Assembly (NCBI GenBank): GCA_016281605.1
Contig: JAEEJA010000027.1
Span: forward strand, 124,001-188,000
Direction of reading: 5' to 3'
Length of the DNA: 64,000 nucleotides
Source: Lachnospiraceae bacterium
Lineage (GTDB): Bacteria > Bacillota > Clostridia > Lachnospirales > Lachnospiraceae
Under the pieces are notes generated by a model that saw only the letters and a program-made list of their open reading frames with translations, made no database searches and was not told the origin of the DNA. Made by a program: the position numbers and the translations under genes. Positions 17,984 through 26,858 of the stretch are shown here, one piece after another. Numbering within the stretch: the first letter of the stretch is position 1; every line of letters begins with the position of its first letter.

Positions 17984-18401
17984 CCTTTTCCTTCTCGCTT
18001 TCGCTTTTCTTTTCTCTTTTTTGCATGTCCTCTGGCCTTATGTTTAATACACATCTGCTTTTATCTATATATAAAAATCTATCAACTATCATATTTATAA
18101 GCGGCAGTGGAGCTTCTCCTTTTGTATATATATTTACTTTTCTATACAATTTATTGTTATTTTCAGTTACATCTATTTCCTGAAGCATCCAAAGTCTTTT
18201 TTCTAATGATGCTTCTATATTTTCTTTTGTTTCACAGTTAACTACTCCTTTATTTAACACAGTAATAACAATAATCTCATCATGTAGATAAAAAAGAGCT
18301 GTTAAAACAATAAATATAACAGCTAATATAAAAGGTATGATAAAAACAGCTTCAACCGTAAAACCGGCATTTACCTTTTTGTCTATTATTTTATAAAACA
18401 T
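17976..18401 (-). CDS. TadE-like pseudopilin
   Basis: A 141-residue protein with a class-III-like prepilin signal, NAGFTVEAVFIIPF, near residues 11-24, followed by one long hydrophobic helix and an outside domain. The conserved Glu after the cleavage region is present. TadE-type pseudopilins are minor subunits of Tad/Flp pili and are cut by the operon's prepilin peptidase. It ends in a charged tail that overlaps the FHA gene start. AGGAGG precedes the ATG. It lies ten bases after the prepilin peptidase gene. Confidence 0.8.
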   Translation of the reverse strand: MFYKIIDKKVNAGFTVEAVFIIPFILAVIFIVLTALFYLHDEIIVITVLNKGVVNCETKENIEASLEKRLWMLQEIDVTENNNKLYRKVNIYTKGEAPLPLINMIVDRFLYIDKSRCVLNIRPEDMQKREKKSESEKEKDE

Positions 18402-18411
18402 TAGTCACCTC

Positions 18412-18828
18412 CTAAAATACGCATAATATGGTTGCAAACATTAAAAAAGGGGCAAATGGAATTCTTGTACTTATACTCTTTTTTTTAAATATTAATAAAT
18501 AAAGTCCAAAAATAAATGCTACAATTAAAGAAATTATAAATACCTTCATTAAAAATAAACCTCCGAGGCAGCTCCCTATCATATTACAAAGCAAAATATC
18601 TCCCATTCCTATTTGCTTATGAGCGATATAATATATAATTAATAATAAGAATATAATAATAAAATAAGATAAATAATTAATATCAATTCCAATATATATA
18701 TTTATTATAAAAAATATAATACTCATTAGTATTACAGGAATTATATAAATCTGTCCTGATTTAATATCTGTATAGGCATATATCAAAAGAGATATAATTA
18801 AAAGTATTTTTAATAAGAATATTAGCAT
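18412..18828 (-). CDS. Prepilin peptidase (A24 family), copy 2
   Basis: A 138-residue polytopic membrane protein with the two catalytic aspartates of A24 aspartyl peptidases: AYTDIKSGQIY near residues 17-27 and the canonical GMGD motif in KQIGMGDILLCNMIG. Such enzymes cleave the leader of Flp prepilins. The start MLIFLLK at 18828 is set by GGAGG five bases upstream; nine further in-frame codons lack a site. It is the second A24 peptidase in this operon; the other is at 25986-26468 and has an altered motif. Confidence 0.88.
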   Translation of the reverse strand: MLIFLLKILLIISLLIYAYTDIKSGQIYIIPVILMSIIFFIINIYIGIDINYLSYFIIIFLLLIIYYIAHKQIGMGDILLCNMIGSCLGGLFLMKVFIISLIVAFIFGLYLLIFKKKSISTRIPFAPFLMFATILCVF

Positions 18829-18865
18829 CTTCACCTCCGTGTAAGTATTTTTCATAATAAAGAAT

Positions 18866-19555
18866 TTATTTACATTTTGAACATTTATTTAATTTTGCTG
18901 CTCTATCTATGTTAATTTTCATTACAACTCGTTTTAAGGAAGGACATGCTATGGTATTATGATATTTAGTTCCGTAAGGCGTTATAAACACAGTATCATA
19001 ATCAGAAATCATCTCTTTTTTACAATATTCACACGATCTATAGATTTTTCCTTCGTTATTTCTTTTATTATTACATTCTTTATAAGTGCAACTGCTTATA
19101 TCCGGCTCTAAATATTTACAATGAATATCTGTATGATACACAGAAGAATTATTGGTTATATATACATAATCATTATCTTTATAAGAAACCATACTTTCGC
19201 CCTTAAACTCAGTATAGTTCATGGATACATATTGTCTGATACCGAATAAACTATTACTAATAAATGGAATATTTATTCTATTATTAATATATATTCTTTT
19301 ATCATCTTCATCCCAAATTATAACTGATTTATTTTCAAACAGGTTTTTTATTGTTGAAATTCTGGTATTGAAGCACTGATACTCATATGCTGAGTTATAC
19401 AGATTTATCTGATGTTCATTTTGAAGATAAATAATCTTAAAAAAATATAATAATATAATTATGAATATAAAGAATATGGGTGTAACTAAAGTAGCTTCAA
19501 CTGTAAAACTTCCATTTGCCGTAATTTTATGGTTTTTTTTACAAAAATCATACAT
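18866..19555 (-). CDS. TadE-like pseudopilin with two Cys/His modules
   Basis: A 229-residue protein with prepilin-like signal GSFTVEATLVTPIFF and one TM, so it belongs to the TadE/TadG-like minor pilins. Its C-terminal half is unusual: two copies of a pattern VYITNNSSVYHTDIHCKYL and VFITPYGTKYHNTIACPSL, each followed by a C-x2-C pair (CEYC and CSKC). This looks like two small metal-binding ribbons outside the membrane. The start MYDFCKK at 19555 is set by GGAGG eight bases upstream. About 160 bases separate it from the preceding gene; I see nothing coding there, only a weak AAAGGAT/ATCCTTT hairpin. Confidence 0.78.
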   Translation of the reverse strand: MYDFCKKNHKITANGSFTVEATLVTPIFFIFIIILLYFFKIIYLQNEHQINLYNSAYEYQCFNTRISTIKNLFENKSVIIWDEDDKRIYINNRINIPFISNSLFGIRQYVSMNYTEFKGESMVSYKDNDYVYITNNSSVYHTDIHCKYLEPDISSCTYKECNNKRNNEGKIYRSCEYCKKEMISDYDTVFITPYGTKYHNTIACPSLKRVVMKINIDRAAKLNKCSKCK

Positions 19556-19718
19556 TGTTATATCCTCCATAACTTAAACTTATATTAATTATCTTGGGAA
19601 TAAGCTTCTAACATCATATAAAAAATCTTAATTTACTGTTTTATAAAAAGGATATGTATAATCCTTTATAAGTTTAAAGACCTATGTTATGAAGGACATA
19701 ATAATATATGATTACTTA

Positions 19719-21299
19719 TCACTCCAAATAATAACCATCTCTAATTATAAAAGAGTCTCCTAACATTTTGTCACCTGTATTTACAAAGAAAAAATCAATA
19801 TTATATCTAACAAGCAAATCATAAGCAGTTATAGATTCATTTATATTAAAATCCGTATCATAACGTCTGTTCAAATCATATTCAATAATCTCACAAGTTC
19901 TTTTAACAAGTTTTTCTTTATTCATAAATAAAAGAAAAAAATCCAAATATGCTGTATAATCCATCAAACCTGATTTGAGAGAATGTATAACCCCTTTACT
20001 TTCTTCGTAAGACTCAGCCTTTTTTTTGAAAAACACCGGATTTCCTTTTGTCATTTCTGCATAATCAAGCTTTAAATCTTTTGATTTTTTAATTAAAGGA
20101 ACAGCTCTGTTTTGCATTATTGCAGAAGTATCAATCATAGTCTCTTCCAATGAATAAAAAAACAGTATGATATTTGCATATACCTGTGATAACTCTGGTG
20201 TCACAGTTAAAAGTCCTATTGTTTCACCTGTTGCAGTGCTTTTTTCTTTTAGATCTTCATCTGAAAATACTGTAACCATATTTATGGCTAGCCTCATAAA
20301 AAATATTCTAGCAACAACATTTAACATATTTGACTTGATATTTTTATTTCCTCCAATTACATATTCCATCATACAGATGTTATCTTTATCGGAATCAGTA
20401 TAATTATCAAGCTCGTTATTTGCAAAATACAGATAAGTAAGCCTTTCCGGGTTATAATCACTTTCAGTTTTATATCTTTTTTCAAGTAACTTATCAGTAC
20501 TTTTTATAGCTTCTTCATTTGTCTTAAGATTTTTCTTTATTTTTTTTAAATCATTGAATTTTAAATCCTTATCAGATCTTTCACCTAAGTCTGTATTATC
20601 TATTTTTCTGATTTTTAATTCTTTATTTGATAAAGCACTGACATCCATAACCATGGATAAAACCCCTGTTTTAAGAAGTTCTAACATGATTTTTAAAAGA
20701 TTTTTGTTGGAATTATCATTATTTTCTTTTTTATTATTATCTTTATCATTATTATTTTTACTATCGCTAGATTCTTTATTATTAAAATAATCTTCTCCCT
20801 GATTTACCTCATCTTTTAAGTTTTTTTCAATTGTTTCCGAATCTGGGTTGGCACCGGAAAGCAAGGAAAACGCATCTGAAATAACCTCTTTTCCCAAATA
20901 ATGTTTAATCTCACGAAAAAACTCCTTCTCTTCTGTTATATGACAGGTATTAACCATATATGCGCTAATATCATTAAAAGAATGAATCTTTGCATAATTT
21001 GATATCTTTTTTTCCGGTGCCTCCTTTATATTATATGAAAGCAGAGTATTTATGTATGCTGTGAGCTCATCTGAATTCTTATTTTTGTAACCTCCGTATG
21101 ATAGAAGTCCAAAATCATTATAAAGCTCTTTATTATAATCTCCCAAGGGTATTCTCGCCGCATTGTAAGAAGCAACTCTTGAAAATGTTTTTGCTGACTG
21201 GTATCTGCATATATCAATAATTCCTGTAATCAAAGAAAATATAATGATAAAAACAAATGCAAGCCATACGCTTATGCTCCCATCCTTTTTTGCATACAT
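19719..21299 (-). CDS. Tad-locus membrane protein of the DUF5702/TadG-like type
   Basis: A 526-residue protein. The N-terminus KKDGSISVWLAFVFIIIFSL resembles a pseudopilin or TadG leader and TM. It is followed by CRYQSAKTFSRVASYNAAR and LYNDFGLLSYGGY, which I associate with the DUF5702 family found in clostridial Tad loci. The rest is a large outside region with an Asn/Lys/Asp-rich low-complexity stretch (about 175-200). Its role is inferred from context as an envelope-side pilus assembly protein. It lies 38 bases after the Flp pilin gene; AGGAGG precedes the ATG. Confidence 0.72.
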   Translation of the reverse strand: MYAKKDGSISVWLAFVFIIIFSLITGIIDICRYQSAKTFSRVASYNAARIPLGDYNKELYNDFGLLSYGGYKNKNSDELTAYINTLLSYNIKEAPEKKISNYAKIHSFNDISAYMVNTCHITEEKEFFREIKHYLGKEVISDAFSLLSGANPDSETIEKNLKDEVNQGEDYFNNKESSDSKNNNDKDNNKKENNDNSNKNLLKIMLELLKTGVLSMVMDVSALSNKELKIRKIDNTDLGERSDKDLKFNDLKKIKKNLKTNEEAIKSTDKLLEKRYKTESDYNPERLTYLYFANNELDNYTDSDKDNICMMEYVIGGNKNIKSNMLNVVARIFFMRLAINMVTVFSDEDLKEKSTATGETIGLLTVTPELSQVYANIILFFYSLEETMIDTSAIMQNRAVPLIKKSKDLKLDYAEMTKGNPVFFKKKAESYEESKGVIHSLKSGLMDYTAYLDFFLLFMNKEKLVKRTCEIIEYDLNRRYDTDFNINESITAYDLLVRYNIDFFFVNTGDKMLGDSFIIRDGYYLE

Positions 21300-21337
21300 T
21301 TTTACTCTACCCTCCTTCCGATTATTATAAATAAGTG

Positions 21338-21541
21338 TTATTTTATGCTTATCTTAGAATTAATAGTTTGTGATCCGCTTGTTATACTCGAAAATGCCGA
21401 TTTAACAATCTCAGTGATCTTTTCCCTAAAAATAACTATCAAAGCTATAAGAACTACTAAAATCAATATTATTTCCACAACTCCAATCCCCTGTTCGTCA
21501 TTCCAAAAATCATTTATCTCATTACTTAAACTAACTAACAT
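21338..21541 (-). CDS. flp: Flp-type (type IVb) major prepilin
   Basis: A 67-residue prepilin. The leader ends DFWNDEQG (cleavage after Gly18) and the mature part starts IGVVEIILILVV with Glu at +5 inside a 20-residue hydrophobic helix, the Flp1 pattern. The mature protein would be about 49 residues, typical of Flp pilins. AGGAGG lies eight bases upstream of the ATG. It lies between the TadC-like gene and the DUF5702-like gene and is the likely pilus building block. Confidence 0.9.
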   Translation of the reverse strand: MLVSLSNEINDFWNDEQGIGVVEIILILVVLIALIVIFREKITEIVKSAFSSITSGSQTINSKISIK

Positions 21542-21570
21542 AGGTTAATTCCTCCTTAGTTTACATTTTT

Positions 21571-23028
21571 TTAACTAATACTCATAAATGCAGCAAACAT
21601 AATAATTATCATTACATCCAACATTAATAAAACCATAGGTATCAATAGACGAGTACTTGCTTCTTCCCCTTGAACCTTTATTAACTCCCTCCTCTCCTTT
21701 ATAGCATTTTCACTCTCTAAAAGAAGCATACTTATCAAAGAGTCACTGCTGATTTTTACACTTTGAATTAATAATGTTGACACCTTTTGATACTCCTGTA
21801 ACCCTATACGCTTCCCAAAATTTGTATATGCTCTAATCTCTTCAATTCCGTTCTCCATCTCATGTCTAGTTAAAAGCATTTCTTCATATAAATAATTTTT
21901 ATTCTTATTTTTCTTTTTGATATAATCATCTGTCATTCTTACAAATATACTTCTTATCGATAAACCTGCTTCTAACAGTAAAACAAGTTTTTCAATAAAA
22001 TCAGAATACATAAGCTGCATATTTTTATTCTTTTCTTTTATCTTTTCATTTATCTTTAGTTTGTATAATAAATAAAAGCATAATGGAATTAATAAAAATA
22101 ATAATGATATATCCATTTTATTATTTGTGTTTTCTTTGTAGGTTACCTCTTTTTTATTTATATTATCAGGAAGCTTTACATATTTACCGGTTGTATCATG
22201 CGTTAATTGCCAATTAAGCTCTTCTTCAAAGTTTTTTATTGTGATTTCTCTTTCAGATAGATTCTTTTTTAAGACTCTGATAAGATATTCTTTATTTTCA
22301 GTTTCTTCAAGATAACTTAAACTTACTATAATTTTAATATCCCTATATGCTTCATCGAAGTTGTTATTTAGAGTACCGTCTTCATTTATTATTTCAGATA
22401 CATCTTCATACTCTTCATCAAAAACACCCTTTGCCTCAAATGAATAAGATATATCTACATCATAATCCTTTATCTTTGTAGGGAGATAAAGAGATTTAGA
22501 TACATGCATCAAATCCTTATTATCTCCCTTTAATTTATTATTTAGGATAGTAAAAATACTAGAAAAAGCTTTCTTAATCTCATTTTTATTTAATGTTTTT
22601 CTCGGAACCGTAATACTTACTTCTTTTTTTATATCATCAATATTTGTAATAAAAGAAACTTTTTTATCGGTTTTATCTCTTTTTATATAATAACCGTTTT
22701 CAATATTTGTTTTATTACTTTTTCGTGGAATTATTAAATAAATATTGGTTATAAACACACTTAAAATACATAAAGCAATAATTTTAACATAGAATTCTTT
22801 TTTTATAACTTCATTGCTCTTATAAATATTTAAGCTATGTATTTTCCCAATAATCTCATTATTCATATAATCACCAAAATGATTTGAAAAGAATTCGTAA
22901 ATATATACACATAATGGAATAATTAACATATATTTTTTTGTTATTAATCCTTTAGGTGGATTTCTGGCAGAGATAATCATCATTATGATAATTATCAATG
23001 ATAATGAAGATATAATAATTTTAATCAT
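21571..23028 (-). CDS. TadC-like inner-membrane platform protein with large N-terminal extension
   Basis: A 485-residue protein. The C-terminal part (about 330-485) is a T2SSF/TadC domain with FIEKLVLLLEAGLSIRSIF, QEYQKVSTLLIQSV and GEEASTRLLIPMVLLML. TadC proteins pair with TadB as the platform of the pilus motor. TadC is usually about 300 residues. Here residues about 60-310 add two further TMs and a soluble, Lys/Glu/Asn-rich domain I do not recognise. An AAAGG site lies upstream. It follows the TadB gene by 14 bases. Confidence 0.8.
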   Translation of the reverse strand: MIKIIISSLSLIIIIMMIISARNPPKGLITKKYMLIIPLCVYIYEFFSNHFGDYMNNEIIGKIHSLNIYKSNEVIKKEFYVKIIALCILSVFITNIYLIIPRKSNKTNIENGYYIKRDKTDKKVSFITNIDDIKKEVSITVPRKTLNKNEIKKAFSSIFTILNNKLKGDNKDLMHVSKSLYLPTKIKDYDVDISYSFEAKGVFDEEYEDVSEIINEDGTLNNNFDEAYRDIKIIVSLSYLEETENKEYLIRVLKKNLSEREITIKNFEEELNWQLTHDTTGKYVKLPDNINKKEVTYKENTNNKMDISLLFLLIPLCFYLLYKLKINEKIKEKNKNMQLMYSDFIEKLVLLLEAGLSIRSIFVRMTDDYIKKKNKNKNYLYEEMLLTRHEMENGIEEIRAYTNFGKRIGLQEYQKVSTLLIQSVKISSDSLISMLLLESENAIKERRELIKVQGEEASTRLLIPMVLLMLDVMIIIMFAAFMSIS

Positions 23029-23042
23029 ATTTTTTCAACCTT

Positions 23043-23819
23043 TTATCCTTTTAATTTATCTAAAATTCTATTTATAAGTAAACATGCGCTAAAGTAACCT
23101 ATAAGACATGCGGTCATTATTATTTTTCCTTGATTTGAATTATATAAATTATTTATCATTTCCGGTGATGTAAGTCTTAAATAAAAAACCACTCCTACAG
23201 GCACCGTTTCTAAAAATTTACATTCAAGTCTTTTTGCGGCTACCATGGTATTTAATTCTCTTTTTAATTCGATCTTTGAACATATTTTATCAGAAGTTTT
23301 TTTTACTATGTTGATAATATCTCCACCTGTTCTCTTTACAACACCTATAATATCAGTAAATACATTTATTTCATCTATATCAAGTCTTTCAGAAAATGAT
23401 GCTAAAGCTGATTCTATTGCAACATTTAATGAAATATCATGTATTATTTTTTCGATTCTTTTTGATAAATGAGATTTGTTTCCATATGATTCATTTAATT
23501 CTTTAGCCGCCTCTATGAATGCATTTTCAAGTGAATATCCGGCTGAAAGAGCAGCACTTATACTTTGTAAGCAATCTTTAAATTCAAGAGTAATCAACCA
23601 TTTTTCTTTTTTTATCATTTTTTCTTTAAGCTTTCTAATATTAATAATCGTGATTATTAAAGCCAAAAAAAGAATAATTATGGAATTACCGTAAAAAGCA
23701 TATAAAACTATAAGAAACTTAAAAAATGTTTTAAAAATCTCTAATACCTGCCCATAATAACTTCTGTTTATGAGAAAGACCTCTTTCGGTTTTTTTAAGT
23801 TCACCCTTAACTTTTCCAT
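23043..23819 (-). CDS. TadB-like inner-membrane platform protein
   Basis: A 258-residue T2SSF-family protein with FKDCLQSISAALSAGYSLENAF, IHDISLNVAIESAL and TGGDIINIVKKTSDKI, the conserved pattern of TadB. The start is placed at MEKLRVNLKKPKE (23819), giving an 89-base overlap with the end of the cpaF gene. The frame stays open further upstream, but those codons lie inside cpaF and lack a better site; GAGGG lies 11 bases before the chosen ATG. Translation is therefore probably coupled to cpaF. The exact start is uncertain by a few codons. Confidence 0.82.
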   Translation of the reverse strand: MEKLRVNLKKPKEVFLINRSYYGQVLEIFKTFFKFLIVLYAFYGNSIIILFLALIITIINIRKLKEKMIKKEKWLITLEFKDCLQSISAALSAGYSLENAFIEAAKELNESYGNKSHLSKRIEKIIHDISLNVAIESALASFSERLDIDEINVFTDIIGVVKRTGGDIINIVKKTSDKICSKIELKRELNTMVAAKRLECKFLETVPVGVVFYLRLTSPEMINNLYNSNQGKIIMTACLIGYFSACLLINRILDKLKG

Positions 23820-24960
23820 CCTTATCATCACCCTCATCTTCAAATTTATAAAGAACATTAATTTTATACTCATTATCACATATACCTTCCAGCTCAGATA
23901 TTTCAAGAACTTTTCGACTTTTATCTCTTAGTCTTCCTAATTGAATAATTATATCTACAGCTGAAGCTATTTGCGATCTGATAGCAGCTAAAGGTACATC
24001 CATACCTGTCATATAAAGAGTCTCTAGTCTGCTAAGCATATCAAAGGCACTGTTTGCATGTCCAGTGGAAAGAGAACCATCATGTCCTGTATTCATAGCT
24101 TGAATCATCTCTATAACACTTGCATCTCTTACCTCTCCTATTACTATTCTGTCAGGACGCATCCTAAGACTAGCTTTAACCAGTTCTCTTATGGATACAG
24201 CATGTTTTCCTTCGATATTTGCATTTCTTGATTCCAGTCTAACTATATTTTTAACCCTGTTAATCTGAAGTTCAGCACTGTCTTCAATAGTTATAAGTCT
24301 TTCATCTTCTGGTATATAATTGGATAAAACATTTAAAAAAGTGGTCTTTCCGCTTCCTGTTCCTCCACTTATAATGATGTTATATCCGGACTTTACCAGA
24401 ATATTTAAAAATTCTGATGCTTCCTTTGTTATTGAGCCTATACTTATAAGTTCTTCAATAGTAAAAGGTCTATCGGGAAATTTTCTGATTGTTACGTAAG
24501 GACCATTTAGGGCTACGGGCGGCATACAAACATTTACTCTCGAACCATCTTCTAATCTTAGATCTACAATAGGATCTGTCTCATTTACCCTTCTGTTAAC
24601 CTTAGAGGCCATCTGTTGTATGATATCATGTAGTCTCTCTTCACTATCAAAGCCATGAGGATATCTTGTAATAATACCATTTCGTTCTATATATATATTT
24701 TGAAAACCGTTTATCATAATTTCAGTGATAGTTTTATCATCGATTATTTCCTGTAATATATCAAATTTTCTGATTGAGTTATATAATTTGTTGATTATAT
24801 CTTCTTTTTCTTTATATTCCAGATAATTATCATTAGAGTAACTAAGAACTTCAGATTCAATTATTTCTTTTATTTCATCATCATTTATATTAATCTCGTC
24901 ATTAATAGTATTTAGTATTTTTATTCTCAATTTTTTTATTACATCATCATACCTCTTCAT
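23731..24960 (-). CDS. cpaF: Tad pilus assembly ATPase (CpaF/TadA)
   Basis: A 409-residue secretion ATPase that drives Flp pilus assembly. Walker A is GGTGSGKT (199-206), the Asp box LITIEDSAEL (222-231), Walker B RIVIGEVRDA (271-280) and the His box TGHDGSLSTGHANS (291-304). The N-terminal part has EIMINGFQNIYIERNG, typical of CpaF. The highly charged C-terminus (about 375-409) overlaps the tadB start. It begins two bases after the TadZ-like stop; its own ribosome site is weak, so coupling is likely. Confidence 0.95.
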   Translation of the reverse strand: MKRYDDVIKKLRIKILNTINDEININDDEIKEIIESEVLSYSNDNYLEYKEKEDIINKLYNSIRKFDILQEIIDDKTITEIMINGFQNIYIERNGIITRYPHGFDSEERLHDIIQQMASKVNRRVNETDPIVDLRLEDGSRVNVCMPPVALNGPYVTIRKFPDRPFTIEELISIGSITKEASEFLNILVKSGYNIIISGGTGSGKTTFLNVLSNYIPEDERLITIEDSAELQINRVKNIVRLESRNANIEGKHAVSIRELVKASLRMRPDRIVIGEVRDASVIEMIQAMNTGHDGSLSTGHANSAFDMLSRLETLYMTGMDVPLAAIRSQIASAVDIIIQLGRLRDKSRKVLEISELEGICDNEYKINVLYKFEDEGDDKDGKVKGELKKTERGLSHKQKLLWAGIRDF

Positions 24961-24962
24961 AT

Positions 24963-25964
24963 TTATACCACTTCTATATTATTATTTATATCAACTCCTA
25001 TTTTATCCAAAAAAATTAGCATTTCTTTATTGATATAGTTTTCATATTCATTTGATGGAGATTTTAATATTATCTTTTTTGACAATAATAGAATATTAAT
25101 AAATGATTCATTTATCATACTAAAAAAACAATATATATATTTGTGTTTATTTATATCTTTTAATGTATTAAATATATCTGTTATATCCTCTTTTTCTAAA
25201 TCCCATAAATCTCTTACGTCCGACACTCCATAGATTATATCTGCTTCTTTAATATTTGATATAATTGATTTCATTTTATATTTAAGATTGTTATTATTGC
25301 TTTTTACATAATATATTATATCCGATAAACCTTTTTGATATGATATAAACCTTTTTTCAGGAGTTTTATACAATGCCTCAATTTTAGATGTTAAACCACC
25401 TTCATTTGTGTTTTCATTATAATACGTGCCAATACCCGAAAAGCATCCCATATCTATTATCAACGACTCCTCTTTATTACCTTTAGACTTAAGTAAATTT
25501 AATACTTTAATGTAATCCGGCGTTAATACAGATATGTTTAAAATACTGTAAATATATAAACCGGAAAAATCCTTTTTATACAGAATACTTGCACTATTGG
25601 TACTGATATTTATTTTAGATATAAAATCATATAATTCTTTAATAATTAATTCTAATGATTGATATTTATAGATAAAGGTATATTTTTCCGGTTTATTTAA
25701 TACATTTGTTTGCTCTGATTGTGCTGAAAAGAATACAATATAAACATTATCGGAATAAGGACAATCCAGAATTGAATCTTTATTTGATTCATCAGAGATT
25801 AATATATCCGGCATAATATTTTCATAATTATCATTTATAGAATTAATATCAGAGAAAATAAAAATTTCAAATTCTTCATCATTATTTTGAATATAATCTG
25901 TGATATTATCTATATATTCACAATCATTAATCAATGCCAAAAAAATCTTTCCATCCCTTTTCAA
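24963..25964 (-). CDS. TadZ/CpaE-like protein lacking a P-loop
   Basis: A 333-residue protein in the position of TadZ/CpaE. Residues 1-120 look like a receiver-like alpha/beta domain (FIFSDI, DILISDESN, YIVFFSAQ). The following part keeps a MinD/ParA-like outline (LIIDMGCFSGIGTYYNEN; ADIIYGVSDVRDLW) but the P-loop GKGGVGKT is absent; the equivalent place reads SILYKKDFSGLYIYS. It is therefore probably an ATP-independent localisation factor. Start is TTG at 25964 with GGAGG seven bases upstream. It sits two bases before cpaF. Confidence 0.7.
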   Translation of the reverse strand: MKRDGKIFLALINDCEYIDNITDYIQNNDEEFEIFIFSDINSINDNYENIMPDILISDESNKDSILDCPYSDNVYIVFFSAQSEQTNVLNKPEKYTFIYKYQSLELIIKELYDFISKINISTNSASILYKKDFSGLYIYSILNISVLTPDYIKVLNLLKSKGNKEESLIIDMGCFSGIGTYYNENTNEGGLTSKIEALYKTPEKRFISYQKGLSDIIYYVKSNNNNLKYKMKSIISNIKEADIIYGVSDVRDLWDLEKEDITDIFNTLKDINKHKYIYCFFSMINESFINILLLSKKIILKSPSNEYENYINKEMLIFLDKIGVDINNNIEVV

Positions 25965-25985
25965 TGTATGTCCTCCTTTAAAATA

Positions 25986-26468
25986 CTAAATAATACTCAT
26001 AAAAGAAACGATTATATAGGCAAGCATAATAAATGGAGTTAATATGATATAAGTAAGTCCTTTACCTTTCTCACCTAGTCGAATTCTCTTAATAAATCTT
26101 ATAATAACTATTATCATGCCAAAAGCAGCACAAAATACGAGCATAGTTATAAATACTATGAAAGAAGTTTTTAGATCATGAAAGCCTGCTATTACAGATA
26201 TTATTTTAAAATCAGCAGCTCCAATATGTAATCTTTTATAAAGAATAATCCCAATTATCAATATAATAATTATATTTAGCCCTGAGTTAATACATGCATA
26301 TATTATATCTTTTACATTTTTTCCGGAAATAATAATATAGATAAAGCAAAATATCCATCCTATCACTATTAGCTTATTGTTTACCTTTTTATATTTCATA
26401 TCCTGGTAAACGGCCGGAATTAATATAATACATATCATTATGAATCTAAAAAGCTGCATTAAACTCAA
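25986..26468 (-). CDS. Prepilin peptidase (A24/CpaA-like), copy 1, with GAAD motif
   Basis: A 160-residue polytopic membrane protein, first gene of the Tad operon. The first catalytic Asp is in VYQDMKYKKVNNKL. The second motif, normally GxGD, reads HIGAADFKIISVIAG: the Asp is kept but the preceding Gly is Ala. Start is TTG at 26468, with GGGGGTG eight bases upstream; the next ATG, three codons in, would be too far from that site. Activity toward Flp prepilin is likely but not certain given the motif change and the second peptidase downstream. Confidence 0.82.
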   Translation of the reverse strand: MSLMQLFRFIMICIILIPAVYQDMKYKKVNNKLIVIGWIFCFIYIIISGKNVKDIIYACINSGLNIIIILIIGIILYKRLHIGAADFKIISVIAGFHDLKTSFIVFITMLVFCAAFGMIIVIIRFIKRIRLGEKGKGLTYIILTPFIMLAYIIVSFMSII

Positions 26469-26514
26469 TTATTTTTCACCCCCTTCTAAATATTAATTTG
26501 GGATTGCATATACA

Positions 26515-26543
26515 TTTTTATCACCCTCGTTAGCTTAAGTCAA
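26515..26543 (-). promoter_or_regulatory. Candidate promoter of the Tad operon
   Basis: On the minus strand TTGACT (26538-26543) and TAAAAA (26515-26520) are 17 bases apart, about 45 bases before the TTG start of the first Tad gene. The -35 is good and the -10 modest. Confidence 0.4.
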
Positions 26544-26801
26544 ATCAAGTATTTTAGTGCATTTTAAACAAAAATAAAGACCTTTAATATACAGATTGTA
26601 CAATATTGAATTACTTGAAAATGTAGAAGTTTTACAAAAAACAAAATTTTGTTCACGTTATTTTTTGTACATAATTACCATAAAATGTGCAATGTGTATC
26701 TATTATAATTCCGATAAAATATACATTTTAAGGACTTATTTATTAAATGAATATAAGACTCAATCTCATATTCATGATTTATTAGCAAAAAAAACAAAAA
26801 A
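26544..26801. other. Non-coding stretch upstream of the Tad operon
   Basis: About 260 very AT-rich bases between the Tad promoter and the terminator of the next gene. A 74-codon open frame on the plus strand (26596-26820) has no ribosome site and a Phe/Tyr/Ile/Lys composition expected of AT-rich noise. I see no gene or RNA here. Confidence 0.4.
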
Positions 26802-26840
26802 AGACCTTTTAAGTTTATAAAAACAAAACTTAAAAGGTCT
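26802..26840 (-). terminator. Strong Rho-independent terminator after the Ig-like gene
   Basis: A perfect 15-base stem (26802-26816 with 26826-26840; one arm AGACCTTTTAAGTTT), nine-base loop, followed on the minus strand by CTTTTTTTGTTTTTTTT. It lies 18 bases after the stop at 26859. Confidence 0.95.
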
Positions 26841-26858
26841 AATATATATATTTCTTAT

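Noticed and set aside
26596..26820. A 74-codon plus-strand open frame upstream of the Tad operon
   Set aside because: No ribosome site, composition of AT-rich noise, and its end lies in the terminator stem of the opposite-strand gene.
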